A program made the translations under genes and the position numbers. Below the pieces are notes generated by a model, which was given only the letters and a program-made list of their open reading frames with translations, did not search any database and was not told where the DNA came from. From Planctomycetota bacterium (GTDB lineage: Bacteria > Planctomycetota > Phycisphaerae > WQYP01), in NCBI GenBank assembly GCA_021800165.1, contig JAJYZF010000032.1, forward strand, positions 1 through 41,738: DNA of 41,738 nt. The letters are read 5' to 3'. Of this stretch, positions 16,180 to 22,425 are shown in pieces. Numbering within the stretch: position 1 is the first letter of the stretch; each line of letters opens with the position of its first letter.

Positions 16180-16679
16180 CGCGCCCACTCCAAAACATGC
16201 CACAACCGGCAGTAGTATATGCTACCCACGCCACAATTGCAAGTGTACGCAGTTCATCCTGTAACAATTGTCAATCAAGTTTTTGTGGAATTTTCCTTAA
16301 TGAAATGCCCGCCCGTGGTGGCGTCCAATGCCGTGTTTGGCCTGTAAGGCGGCTTGCCACCAGGGACGCAACCTAGCCCTGTTTTCGCCAGCCGGTTGGG
16401 CATTGTGGCCGGCCCGTCAAGCGGCAGTATTGCATGGGTTTATGTCAAGTAAAATTTAGAAAAAAACTCTTATTTGCCGGTGGTGCCGGTGCCAATACTT
16501 CGGATTTACTCAATGTTTTGGAAGTATTGGCACCAGTCACCGCGTCACCAGCCTGTTAAGCAGCGCTTCCCGCCAGTGGAATTTCGGTTAAAAAAAATCT
16601 GGCTCGGTTCAGCCCTATCCGCAAGCCCCCCCCTGTTACTTCCAGGGCCAGGGCCGCCAGGTGGCCTAAGGCTGGCCCG
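16180..16679. other. Right-end non-coding region of the element
   Basis: About 500 bases without a credible gene. It contains an AT-rich stretch (about 16440-16475) and the perfect 14-bp inverted repeat at 16488-16534. The plus-strand frame 16474-17034 runs across the inverted repeat and the attachment site and is judged a chance frame. The position and content suit an accessory recombination region or a replication origin. Confidence 0.45.
16488..16534. repeat. Perfect 14-bp inverted repeat
   Basis: Arms GGTGCCAATACTTC (16488-16501) and GAAGTATTGGCACC (16521-16534) are exact complements around a 19-base spacer. Each arm holds the octamer GTATTGGC (or its complement), which also occurs twice at the integrase promoter. 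It lies 356 bases inside the right attachment core. Confidence 0.85.
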
Positions 16680-16991
16680 TCATAGGCCGCCGGCGGCAAT
16701 CGCCATGCGTCGGGAAGCCTGTCTATTCAGCCCACGTTTGGCCGTGGCCACAATGGCGGCTCGAATTTCATCCGGCAGCAGCGGCCAAGATTCTTTCACA
16801 AAGTTAAAATCGGCGTCAAATGCTGCGGATTCTGCTGCGGCCTGTTTTGAAATATGCGTTTTTGTTGGGGTTTTTGCTGGTAGTTCGGTTCCCTCACCGC
16901 CCAATACCTTGTTATCTACACGCCCCTTTTCCGGCGATGGCCCCATGGCCGCATGCATCGAACAACTCGGTGCACGGCCCGATTCATCCAT
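16680..16991 (-). pseudogene. Detached integrase C-terminal tail at attR
   Basis: The frame crosses the right attachment core in the same phase as the integrase crosses the left one: both read LGGEG over the core. Beyond the core, inside the element, it encodes 69 residues beginning TELPAKTPTKTHISKQ, with the segment AAAESAAFDADFNFVKESWP and LLPDEIRAAIVATAK. This last part resembles tails that I recall at the C-termini of planctomycete tyrosine integrases. In an excised circle the integrase would run straight into it, giving 488 residues. In the integrated state the piece is cut off from its gene; the part upstream of the core (to 16991) is flanking DNA. No ribosome binding site of its own is evident, so it is probably silent while integrated. 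Confidence 0.75.
16890..16903. other. Attachment core, distal side (attR)
   Basis: Exact second copy of TCCCTCACCGCCCA. TTCG also matches six bases further left, as in the T-loop of the tRNA, but the bases between differ (TTCGGT against TTCGAG). Sequence to the right is the original flank of the tRNA gene. Confidence 0.85.
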
Positions 16992-17203
16992 CAGGCAATT
17001 CCATCGCCACAGGATACTTGCATGTGGCGGCTGAAATATGGATGATGATCGCCGATGGTAACGCTTGCCGAAAGAATTTCGGAATCAGAGCCTCGCCGAC
17101 CTCGGCGATTGCCTGGCCCGTTTCGTGTCCCGGCAGTTCGGGATGCCGTCGCCGGAAAATCTGTTCATGGTGATCGTTTTACGAGGTCCTACCCCCAAGG
17201 TAG

Positions 17204-17223
17204 CACAGGCATTCCTGCCTGTG
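17204..17223. repeat. Dispersed palindrome, copy 1
   Basis: Arms CACAGGC (17204-17210) and GCCTGTG (17217-17223) with loop ATTCCT, preceded by CCCCCAAGGTAG. A related copy with CCCCCAAGGTGGCACTGGCATTCC lies at 20242 onward. The spacing and shared lead suggest a small repeated element of the REP type. Confidence 0.5.
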
Positions 17224-17321
17224 AGATGAACTACCCCGGCGCTGCGGCGCAGCCTCACCCGTCGGTCCCGACGGGATTTCGCGCGGTCGATGGGACCAGT
17301 GGCTTCGGCTTGTCGCAGAAC

Positions 17322-17387
17322 GCGCTCAACATCAACGGTGCCAATACGTATCAGTTTGTGATGAGCAATCCGGTGGGGCGTCCCTGA
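17322..17387 (+). pseudogene. Rhs core C-terminal scrap 1
   Basis: The 21 residues ALNINGANTYQFVMSNPVGRP before the stop match the end of the Rhs-associated core (the motif that in intact proteins reads YINGANTYQFVxxNPV and is followed by the toxin tip). Nothing upstream in the frame resembles Rhs repeats, so it is a detached fragment, perhaps a displaced C-terminal tip. Confidence 0.55.
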
Positions 17388-17507
17388 CAGGCGAGAACAT
17401 TACGCCTCGACCAGGGTACGTGGTTTTATAACGGTGTCGCTGTGAAATGGATGCAAAATAAAGCCTGCGGGGCAGCCGTGGGGCGGGACAACGATGGGCC
17501 CAGAGCC

Positions 17508-18488
17508 ATGGGGCTGCCGTCTGCACTCCGCAGGCCATTTCTGGCTATCTCAATGGCGGTGCTGGTCGTGGCCTCCATCGCGATGCCCGCAGGCCGGGCA
17601 ATATACCGCGGCGCGGCGTGGATCGGACTGGTTAGCGCCACCGGAATGCCCCGCGATCTCAGGTCCACCTATGTGTGTTACGTAGTCTGGGGTGCCAGCG
17701 CCATGTGTGTGTGGCTTCTGGCCGTAATATGGCTGGCTCGCGAGGCTGGCGACTTCCCGCAGGCAACCGGTTGGCGGGCGTGGGGGAAGTGGCTTTCCAC
17801 GGTTGGGTTCGTCCTGCTCGCGCTGGTGGCCTGCTTCGCATCGGCCCCGCCGGAACCAGCTTTTGGGCCGGTGTCGCTGGTATCCCCGCGGCTTTACGCG
17901 GGGCTGTTCGCCTGGGCCGTTGCGTCCGTGGTCGGGGCCGAGCTGGTGCTGGGGTGGCTGGCCGTTGGGCTGCTTGTTGTTTCCAGGCCGGGGCGGCGGA
18001 CCTCTGGCGGAGTTGTTGTGGGCCTGCTGTTTGGCCTGGTTTGGTGGATCTGCCTGGGCGTGCCATGGTTCGCCGTCACTGGCTGGATGGGCTTGGGGCG
18101 GCGCGTATACTTGTGCTTATTGGGTCCACTGGCGTGGGCGCCGTACGGGTCGTCGTGGATGAAATTGTGGCTGTGGAGCCTCCCGCTGCTCCTTTGGGCA
18201 CCTGGCCTGATCGTCCTGACGGAATACTGCCGCCGGGTGTGGCCGAGGGCCCCCGCGGTAGACGCGGCCAGGGCCCTCGCGGACGTCGTTGCCGTCGTAC
18301 CTGCGGTTGTGCTGGCGTGCTGCTTCCCCTTCGGAGGGCGGTGGGTATTCCGCGCCCGCGAAATTGGGTGGAGCGAGGCGACACGCGCGCCGGCGGCCGA
18401 AATAACCAGGGGTAGCCGACAATTCGATGTGGTCTTTGGGGTGTGCCGCACCCCCGCACCTCGAGAAGTGATACGGCGACGTGATTAG
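17508..18488 (+). CDS. Multi-pass membrane protein, unknown
   Basis: The product of about 326 residues is strongly hydrophobic, with seven to eight predicted membrane segments, for example near the start (PFLAISMAVLVVASIAM), WLSTVGFVLLALVACFA, GGVVVGLLFGLVWWICLG and LWSLPLLLWAPGLIVL. The last 60 residues are polar. No family is recognised. The gene follows an Rhs scrap by 120 bases and precedes another one, so it may belong to a displaced Rhs tip cassette as an immunity or accessory membrane protein; this is a guess from position. The start is uncertain: GTG at 17442 and ATG at 17508 are in frame and neither has a strong Shine-Dalgarno site. Confidence 0.55.
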   Translation: MGLPSALRRPFLAISMAVLVVASIAMPAGRAIYRGAAWIGLVSATGMPRDLRSTYVCYVVWGASAMCVWLLAVIWLAREAGDFPQATGWRAWGKWLSTVGFVLLALVACFASAPPEPAFGPVSLVSPRLYAGLFAWAVASVVGAELVLGWLAVGLLVVSRPGRRTSGGVVVGLLFGLVWWICLGVPWFAVTGWMGLGRRVYLCLLGPLAWAPYGSSWMKLWLWSLPLLLWAPGLIVLTEYCRRVWPRAPAVDAARALADVVAVVPAVVLACCFPFGGRWVFRAREIGWSEATRAPAAEITRGSRQFDVVFGVCRTPAPREVIRRRD

Positions 18489-18566
18489 TCCATCGAAATA
18501 GCGGCGGATTTAATGGGGCGCTGGCTTGCCCAAGGGCCGGCGGTAAAATGGACGACGTTCTGATGC

Positions 18567-19088
18567 TTGGGTGGCCGCAGCGGCGGCTGGCCTGAGATCA
18601 GAATTTTGGACGAGATTATGGTCGCGGCGAACGAAACATCTCCAGAGATCAAATTGGCTGGGAGGTATTGCCGCCGTGGAACCTTCGCTACTTCGGTTTC
18701 CCTTGTGGTTCAAAAAAATGTGGATAACGTCATACCCCTGGGCCGGCGCTTATCCCGGCCGCGCCGGGATGACGAATACAGCATCTTCCGCATGCAGCCG
18801 CTGGTGAATAATCTCTATCAAGGCATGAGCCTTGATCCCCTAATTAGCCTCTATTACGAACGTGCCCGCTGGTATTCGCCCAGTCTTGGTGTATGGGTAA
18901 TCCAATACCCATTGCAATATATAAACGGCACGAATACGTATCAGCTTGTGATGGGGAATCCGGTGGATGCCGTGGATCCGAAGGGGCTTGGGTATGCAGT
19001 TGTGCTGGGCTCGTTGACGGGCCAAATCTCATGGGTGCCGGGCCCATCGCTGGTAATCCAGCCGCCTCCCGCCGCCGCTGGCGTGTGA
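18567..19088 (+). pseudogene. Rhs core C-terminal fragment 2
   Basis: The clear Rhs part begins about residue 84 of the frame: NLYQGMSLDPLISLYYERAR, then WYSPSLGVWVIQYP, then YINGTNTYQLVMGNPVDAVDPKGL. This is the RHS-associated core, which in intact proteins closes the cage before a variable toxin tip. Here the tip is only about 32 residues without a known domain, and no YD repeats precede it. The earlier part of the frame is unlike Rhs and contains a palindromic repeat (18728-18774), so the 5' side has been broken. Intact planctomycete Rhs proteins usually have GRWI-type residues where this has GVWV. Confidence 0.65.
18728..18774. repeat. REP-like palindrome inside the Rhs fragment
   Basis: Arms CGTCATACCC (18728-18737) and GGGATGACG (18766-18774) flank a GC-rich centre that itself contains TATCCCGGCC. 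This type of CGTCAT...ATGACG palindrome is a common intergenic repeat form. It lies in the broken 5' part of Rhs fragment 2. Confidence 0.55.
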
Positions 19089-19163
19089 TACCTTTTTTTG
19101 ATCAGGGCGGCGATCTTGTGAGTGCGTACCTTCGTTTTGTTCCCCCTGGATGGAGCCTTTCGT

Positions 19164-19535
19164 ATGGTCGGCTGCAAAGAACCTCAGGCCGTGGGCGCCT
19201 TTCAGCGAGTCGCGTTTTGGGCGTCCAAAGCCCTCGCGGTTGCCTCGGTTTTGTCGACTATGGCGGGGCTGGGGTTGGCATGGTGTCGAATTGGATTTTG
19301 GCCGATCTACCCACCGCCTTTGCTGGCCGGCGCATTTACTGACTTTAATGGTTGGTCCGCGGCGGCCGCCTTTTTGATACCGGCATTGGCGGGGCTTCTG
19401 AGCATGGTGAGCGTTGCGGTTGATGTTCCGGTTAGGGCGGACTTGTGGTTCTGCCTACGGTGGGGCTTGCTTAGCCTGGCCGGCGCGGAGGTTTTTTGGT
19501 TCACGGAAACGGTGCTGGCACGCTGGCCGCGGTAA
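19164..19535 (+). CDS. Small membrane protein, module A copy 1
   Basis: About 123 residues with three membrane segments: AFWASKALAVASVLSTMAGL, then WSAAAAFLIPALAGLLSMVSV, then LRWGLLSLAGAEVFWFTETVL. The protein at 21084-21473 aligns along its length: both have FWP about 35 residues before the second segment and close with a pattern of the form LxLRxGLxxxxxxEVxxFxxxVxxxW. The gene lies 75 bases after Rhs fragment 2 and 33 bases before module B copy 1. No family is recognised. An immunity role for an Rhs toxin is possible from position only. The start is uncertain: the frame is open to 19122. Confidence 0.6.
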   Translation: MVGCKEPQAVGAFQRVAFWASKALAVASVLSTMAGLGLAWCRIGFWPIYPPPLLAGAFTDFNGWSAAAAFLIPALAGLLSMVSVAVDVPVRADLWFCLRWGLLSLAGAEVFWFTETVLARWPR

Positions 19536-19568
19536 GCGGGCAGGGCTGGTGAAAAAGGCGGGGTCAAC

Positions 19569-20030
19569 ATGGAAGCCGAAAGTACAGGAGGTGGGCCGCT
19601 TGGCGGACACGCGTCATCGCTGTGGCTCGATATTGCAGGATGTTGCGTCACCATCGCGCCAATCTGCCTTTGGGCGTCTTCCGCGTGGTGGTGTGCTCAA
19701 CCCGGTGGTGGATTTGAGTTCCTGCATCCGGGCATTTTTGCGTTGTGGAGATCCCGTGCGGTGGCCATAGGGATTCCCGTCGGCGCTGTCATTCTGGCTG
19801 GCCAGGCGCTGCTGCTGGTCCCATTGAATTCGGGAAAACGGCGCTGGCGCGGGATAGTCAAGCTGGCGGCGTTCGCGACAGCCTTCTGGATGGTGGCCGT
19901 TGTGGGCGGCGGTGTGTTGTCAAGGATGCTTAATTTGGCACCGGCCCCGGCCCGCTACGCGGAATTCTATCGCGAGTTTCGCGCGGAATGCCCCGGCCAG
20001 CCACCGCTGCTGCCGCTACAAAGACGGTAA
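19569..20030 (+). CDS. Small membrane protein, module B copy 1
   Basis: The 153-residue product has three membrane segments (DIAGCCVTIAPICLWASSAW, AIGIPVGAVILAGQALLLVP and AAFATAFWMVAVVGGGVLS) and a polar tail. It aligns with the product at 21510-21980: both share a P-x-x-F-A-x-W-R motif, then A-x-Q-x-x-L-L-x-P before a short loop, and a G-x-L close. With module A copy 1 just upstream it forms a two-gene unit that is repeated 1.9 kb further on. The function is unknown. Confidence 0.6.
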   Translation: MEAESTGGGPLGGHASSLWLDIAGCCVTIAPICLWASSAWWCAQPGGGFEFLHPGIFALWRSRAVAIGIPVGAVILAGQALLLVPLNSGKRRWRGIVKLAAFATAFWMVAVVGGGVLSRMLNLAPAPARYAEFYREFRAECPGQPPLLPLQRR

Positions 20031-20126
20031 GTTTTACGGTCGGCGTAACTTGGACAAGCCATTCGGAGAGGCCCGACATTGGGTCGGCAAATCGACATCT
20101 GATCGGGTGACGGGAGATTTTTATTG

Positions 20127-20154
20127 TTGATGCAACGCAGAGCGGGTCTATAAT
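20127..20154 (+). promoter_or_regulatory. Promoter-like TTGATG-16-TATAAT
   Basis: TTGATG (20127-20132) and a consensus TATAAT (20149-20154) are 16 bases apart. The nearest well-supported downstream gene starts at 20604, so the transcript would have a leader of about 440 bases, or an unrecognised short product. Confidence 0.4.
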
Positions 20155-20241
20155 GGGCGACATTATGGTAACGTTGGATGAAACAGCTTCGGAGCTTTGG
20201 CCGCGTCGAATCTCGCGTGGCCGTTGCGTCACGGCGACACA

Positions 20242-20270
20242 CCCCCAAGGTGGCACTGGCATTCCGCCAG
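20242..20270. repeat. Dispersed palindrome, copy 2
   Basis: The lead CCCCCAAGGTGGCACTGGC matches copy 1 near 17192 (CCCCCAAGGTAGCACAGGC), followed by ATTCC in both. Arms here are CTGGC (20256-20260) and GCCAG (20266-20270). Confidence 0.5.
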
Positions 20271-20603
20271 CGGAGACCCAACGAGCTATACGCGGCCAAG
20301 TGGGCGGCATGCTGGCGTTGATGACGGACACGCCCGGCCCGCCGGTTGCGTGGGCCGTCGTGTTTTCTTTCTTGTTGCAGACTTTCGCCACCTTCGCGGT
20401 ATGCACAAATGGGAAAGACCCCGGGCACGCGATCGGGGAGGAGGTGTGAGGGCATACCTTCACGTTTACGCGGGAATGGGTGCGTGAGCTTGGCGGCGCG
20501 CCGTCGACGGTGCCCCGCATGCTTGAGGGTGCCGCCCCGGCGAGCCTGACGGCTCCAGCTTGGGATCCAATGAAGTGAACGGTCAAATAGCGGAGAATGT
20601 GGC

Positions 20604-20951
20604 ATGGCCATGTTGCACCGGATTGCGGCGGCGGCGAGTTGGGCCGTTTTCGGCACCATGGCGACGTGGCTGCTCCTAATGTGCGGTGGCCCTCCGAACG
20701 GCTTGGCTGAATTTGCTGCCCGGCTGCGTTCCATCGAGCCAAGGTGGCTCTGGTCCGCAGGCTGGCCCTTCGCTTGGTACGAGGTGCTATGCGTGTTGGT
20801 CCTGAGCCTCTGGTTGTCCAGCCGCCCTGCCGATCGTCCGGGTATGTATCGGGGCGGAGGCTTCTGGCTGGCCGTCTTGAACCCTTTTTGGCCTTGGCTG
20901 GTGGCGTTTGCGCTGATGGTGGCTGGCGTTCTGTGGCCGATCCGCCAATGA
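20604..20951 (+). CDS. Small membrane protein, 115 aa
   Basis: The product has three hydrophobic segments: AAASWAVFGTMATWLLLMC, then WYEVLCVLVLSLWLS, then WPWLVAFALMVAGVLWP. It starts at an ATG with GGAG eight bases before it, the best start signal in this accessory stretch. Its stop overlaps an ATG in the form ATGA that opens a 38-codon frame. It does not obviously align with module A or B, although its size and topology are alike. No family is recognised. Confidence 0.6.
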   Translation: MAMLHRIAAAASWAVFGTMATWLLLMCGGPPNGLAEFAARLRSIEPRWLWSAGWPFAWYEVLCVLVLSLWLSSRPADRPGMYRGGGFWLAVLNPFWPWLVAFALMVAGVLWPIRQ

Positions 20952-21064
20952 ATAGCGCTGTTGAGGCTCCAACCACGCCGATTGTACAATACACCTATAG
21001 CGATCCCAGTGCCGGAATCGCGGCTTCGCCGGGAAAATGGGGCAGGTGGGCGGTGGAGCAGTAG
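20948..21064 (+). CDS. Possible coupled small protein, 38 aa
   Basis: The frame MNSAVEAPTTPIVQYTYSDP continues to GRWAVEQ and stops at 21064. The only support is the ATGA overlap with the preceding gene. The composition is soluble and polar, with no membrane segment, no signal and no known motif. It may equally be a chance frame. Confidence 0.25.
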   Translation: MNSAVEAPTTPIVQYTYSDPSAGIAASPGKWGRWAVEQ

Positions 21065-21083
21065 AGCGCAATGAAGCAGGTGA

Positions 21084-21473
21084 ATGGGCAGTATGGTCTA
21101 CCCCGAAGGTACATTCTCGCCCTCGCTTTCCGGGGCCAGCCCCTATGGCCGATTGACACGCGTGGCCAAATGGACAATGGTATCGGGCGAAATCGCCTGC
21201 GGACTCGTGGTCGTGGTTCTGGGCCTCGTGCGCATGGATTTTTGGCCTGTGCGTCCGTTTCGGGCGGTACCAAGATTTGACGCCGCTTTCTGGTGGACAG
21301 CCACCGTCGCGCTCGGACTGGCGGGCACGGCACTGGCCTCGGCCCTGGCCCACATTTTATGCCGCGTGAAGGTTCCCGCTTCTCACCGGCTTTGTCTAAG
21401 GGTCGGGTTGCGGACGATATTGGCGACGGAGGTGATGCTCTTCGCCCGCGGTGTAATGGTGAATTGGCGGTGA
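21084..21473 (+). CDS. Small membrane protein, module A copy 2
   Basis: About 129 residues with three membrane segments (MVSGEIACGLVVVVLGLVRM, TATVALGLAGTALASALAHI and RVGLRTILATEVMLFARGVM). It matches module A copy 1 in order and spacing of segments, in DFWPVRP against GFWPIYP, and in the closing LRVGL...EV...F pattern. The N-terminal 25 residues (YPEGTFSPSLSGASPYGRL) are unlike copy 1. The start is unclear, with ATG codons at 21084 and 21093. Module B copy 2 follows after 36 bases, as in the first unit. Confidence 0.6.
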   Translation: MGSMVYPEGTFSPSLSGASPYGRLTRVAKWTMVSGEIACGLVVVVLGLVRMDFWPVRPFRAVPRFDAAFWWTATVALGLAGTALASALAHILCRVKVPASHRLCLRVGLRTILATEVMLFARGVMVNWR

Positions 21474-21509
21474 GATAGCACCGCAGGTTGCGAAATCAGG
21501 GGTGGCTGC

Positions 21510-21980
21510 ATGGCACGTAGCGATTTTCCATGGCCCGGGGTGGCTGAGGTGGTGTGCGCCGCCGCGACGGCTGTATATTTTTACGTTGCCAGCCCGTACC
21601 TGGCTCAAGTGATGAATGGTCCATTGAGTTCTCCCAGATTTTTCGCCTATTGGCGATGGTCGACTGCGGTGCAGGCACTCGCTCTGGGCAGCATCGCGCT
21701 CGCCGTTCAGCGCGGAGTATTGCTCTGGCCCAGGAATCGGGGATACCAGGCGGACCTGCTTAGGCTGGCAATTTTTGTTTCCGTTTATTGGGTATTACTG
21801 TCCGGGCTAGGCCCAGCCCTCTATGGCATGTCCAGAGTTTATCCGGATCGCATGTACACCGGCCCGCATGGTGGGCTGGCGGGGCCAGTGTGGGCAGAAA
21901 GGCACGAACGACGTGGTGGCAAAATAAAGGTGTTTACGAATGGCATCAAAGAAAAACATGGAAGCTGGCAGGGCCAATAG
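21510..21980 (+). CDS. Small membrane protein, module B copy 2
   Basis: The 156-residue product has three membrane segments (AEVVCAAATAVYFYVASPYL, LALGSIALAVQRGVLLWP and LLRLAIFVSVYWVLLSGLG) and a basic C-terminal tail with EKHGSWQGQ at the end. It shares FFAYWRW with FALWRSR, and AVQRGVLLWPRN with AGQALLLVPLNS, of copy 1. GGGGTGG precedes its ATG. It closes the second unit. Confidence 0.6.
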   Translation: MARSDFPWPGVAEVVCAAATAVYFYVASPYLAQVMNGPLSSPRFFAYWRWSTAVQALALGSIALAVQRGVLLWPRNRGYQADLLRLAIFVSVYWVLLSGLGPALYGMSRVYPDRMYTGPHGGLAGPVWAERHERRGGKIKVFTNGIKEKHGSWQGQ

Positions 21981-22425
21981 CGTATCGGTGTGGCGACTTT
22001 TTTTGGTGGCGCGATTAGGCGCGGCCGAACGGCGAACAGGAGGAAATGGTAATGCGGCGGTTCGCAAAGAATAACAGGGGCACGATACCTGTAAAAATGA
22101 ACACCATGATCGTCAATCAGGCGACGGCTTCGCCAGGAACAGATGAGAGCAGAGCGTGCGAGTCCCAATTGGCCGCTCTCCCGAACAGCGTTGGGCCTAC
22201 GGGGCTTCGGGAGATTTCGGCATCTCTGCCTCAACAGGAGATCTCAAGGAAGAGGGCACGTTGAAGGATTGGGCGGCGGCGTCCTCTGATGGCTTGTCAA
22301 ACCGGGTTCTGGCGGTTAAAAGTTACCGGCATAGAAACGCCAATGCCCGTAAGGTCAGGTGTTGTGCAGTGGTTTTTCCGGTAGTTCCCGATGGTCGGGC
22401 GGACAGGCTTTAGGATGCTCCGTGC
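21981..22425. other. Non-coding stretch before the FabZ-like gene
   Basis: About 445 bases. Short frames at 22046-22264 and 22156-22413 show no domain. The phrase RRFAKNNRGTI at the start of the first one recalls the N-terminus of TadE/TadG-like proteins but breaks off after it. AGGA near 22412 may serve the next gene. No RNA or terminator was recognised. Confidence 0.4.

Larger units (their letters stand above)
10499..16903. mobile_element. Integrative element of about 6.4 kb in tRNA-Val
   Basis: The element lies between two copies of TCCCTCACCGCCCA, 6391 bp apart, with the integrase next to the tRNA and facing it, the classical arrangement for tRNA-targeting elements. All its genes are on the minus strand, in order from the right end: an unknown 220-aa protein, an AlpA/excisionase-like protein, a primase-helicase, a PD-(D/E)XK-like nuclease, a 47-aa protein, a 116-aa protein, and the integrase. 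There are no capsid, terminase, conjugation or partition genes. The primase-helicase suggests replication after excision. It could be a phage satellite, an integrating plasmid or a reduced prophage; the gene content does not decide. Confidence 0.85.
16904..17507. other. Gene-poor flank right of the element
   Basis: About 600 bases with no intact gene. The minus-strand frame through attR extends to 16991 in the flank. A palindrome lies at 17204-17223 and an Rhs scrap at 17322-17387. The plus-strand frame 17055-17387 contains the scrap but its earlier part has no domain pattern. Confidence 0.45.
20031..20603. other. Non-coding stretch between the two membrane modules
   Basis: About 570 bases. 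It contains the promoter-like pair at 20127-20154, the second dispersed palindrome at 20242-20270, and frames (20153-20449 plus and 20197-20487 plus) that overlap the palindrome and show no domain. Two long minus-strand frames here (19930-20994 and 19967-20989) are very rich in Arg, Pro and Ser and are rejected as shadows. GGAG at 20592-20595 belongs to the next gene. Confidence 0.4.

Noticed and set aside
16474-17034. Plus-strand frame across the right end of the element
   Set aside because: It crosses the perfect inverted repeat, the integrase tail on the other strand and the attachment core, and shows no domain; the minus-strand reading explains the region better.
17675-18459. Alternative frames (246, 185, 127 aa) over the multi-pass membrane gene
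   Set aside because: They are Arg/Ala/Pro-rich shadows; the frame ending at 18488 has regular hydrophobic segments.
20153-20449. Frame starting right after TATAAT (98 aa)
   Set aside because: The ATG overlaps the -10 box, and the frame reads through the dispersed palindrome; only one weak hydrophobic stretch, no ribosome binding site.
19930-20994. Two long minus-strand frames (354 and 340 aa)
   Set aside because: Their products are dominated by Arg, Pro, Ser and Ala with no domain pattern, they overlap each other, and they lie opposite plausible plus-strand membrane genes in GC-rich DNA where antisense frames are often open.
22046-22264. Possible TadE/TadG-like start (RRFAKNNRGTI)
   Set aside because: The likeness lasts about eleven residues, there is no membrane segment after it and the frame ends soon; judged chance or deep decay.
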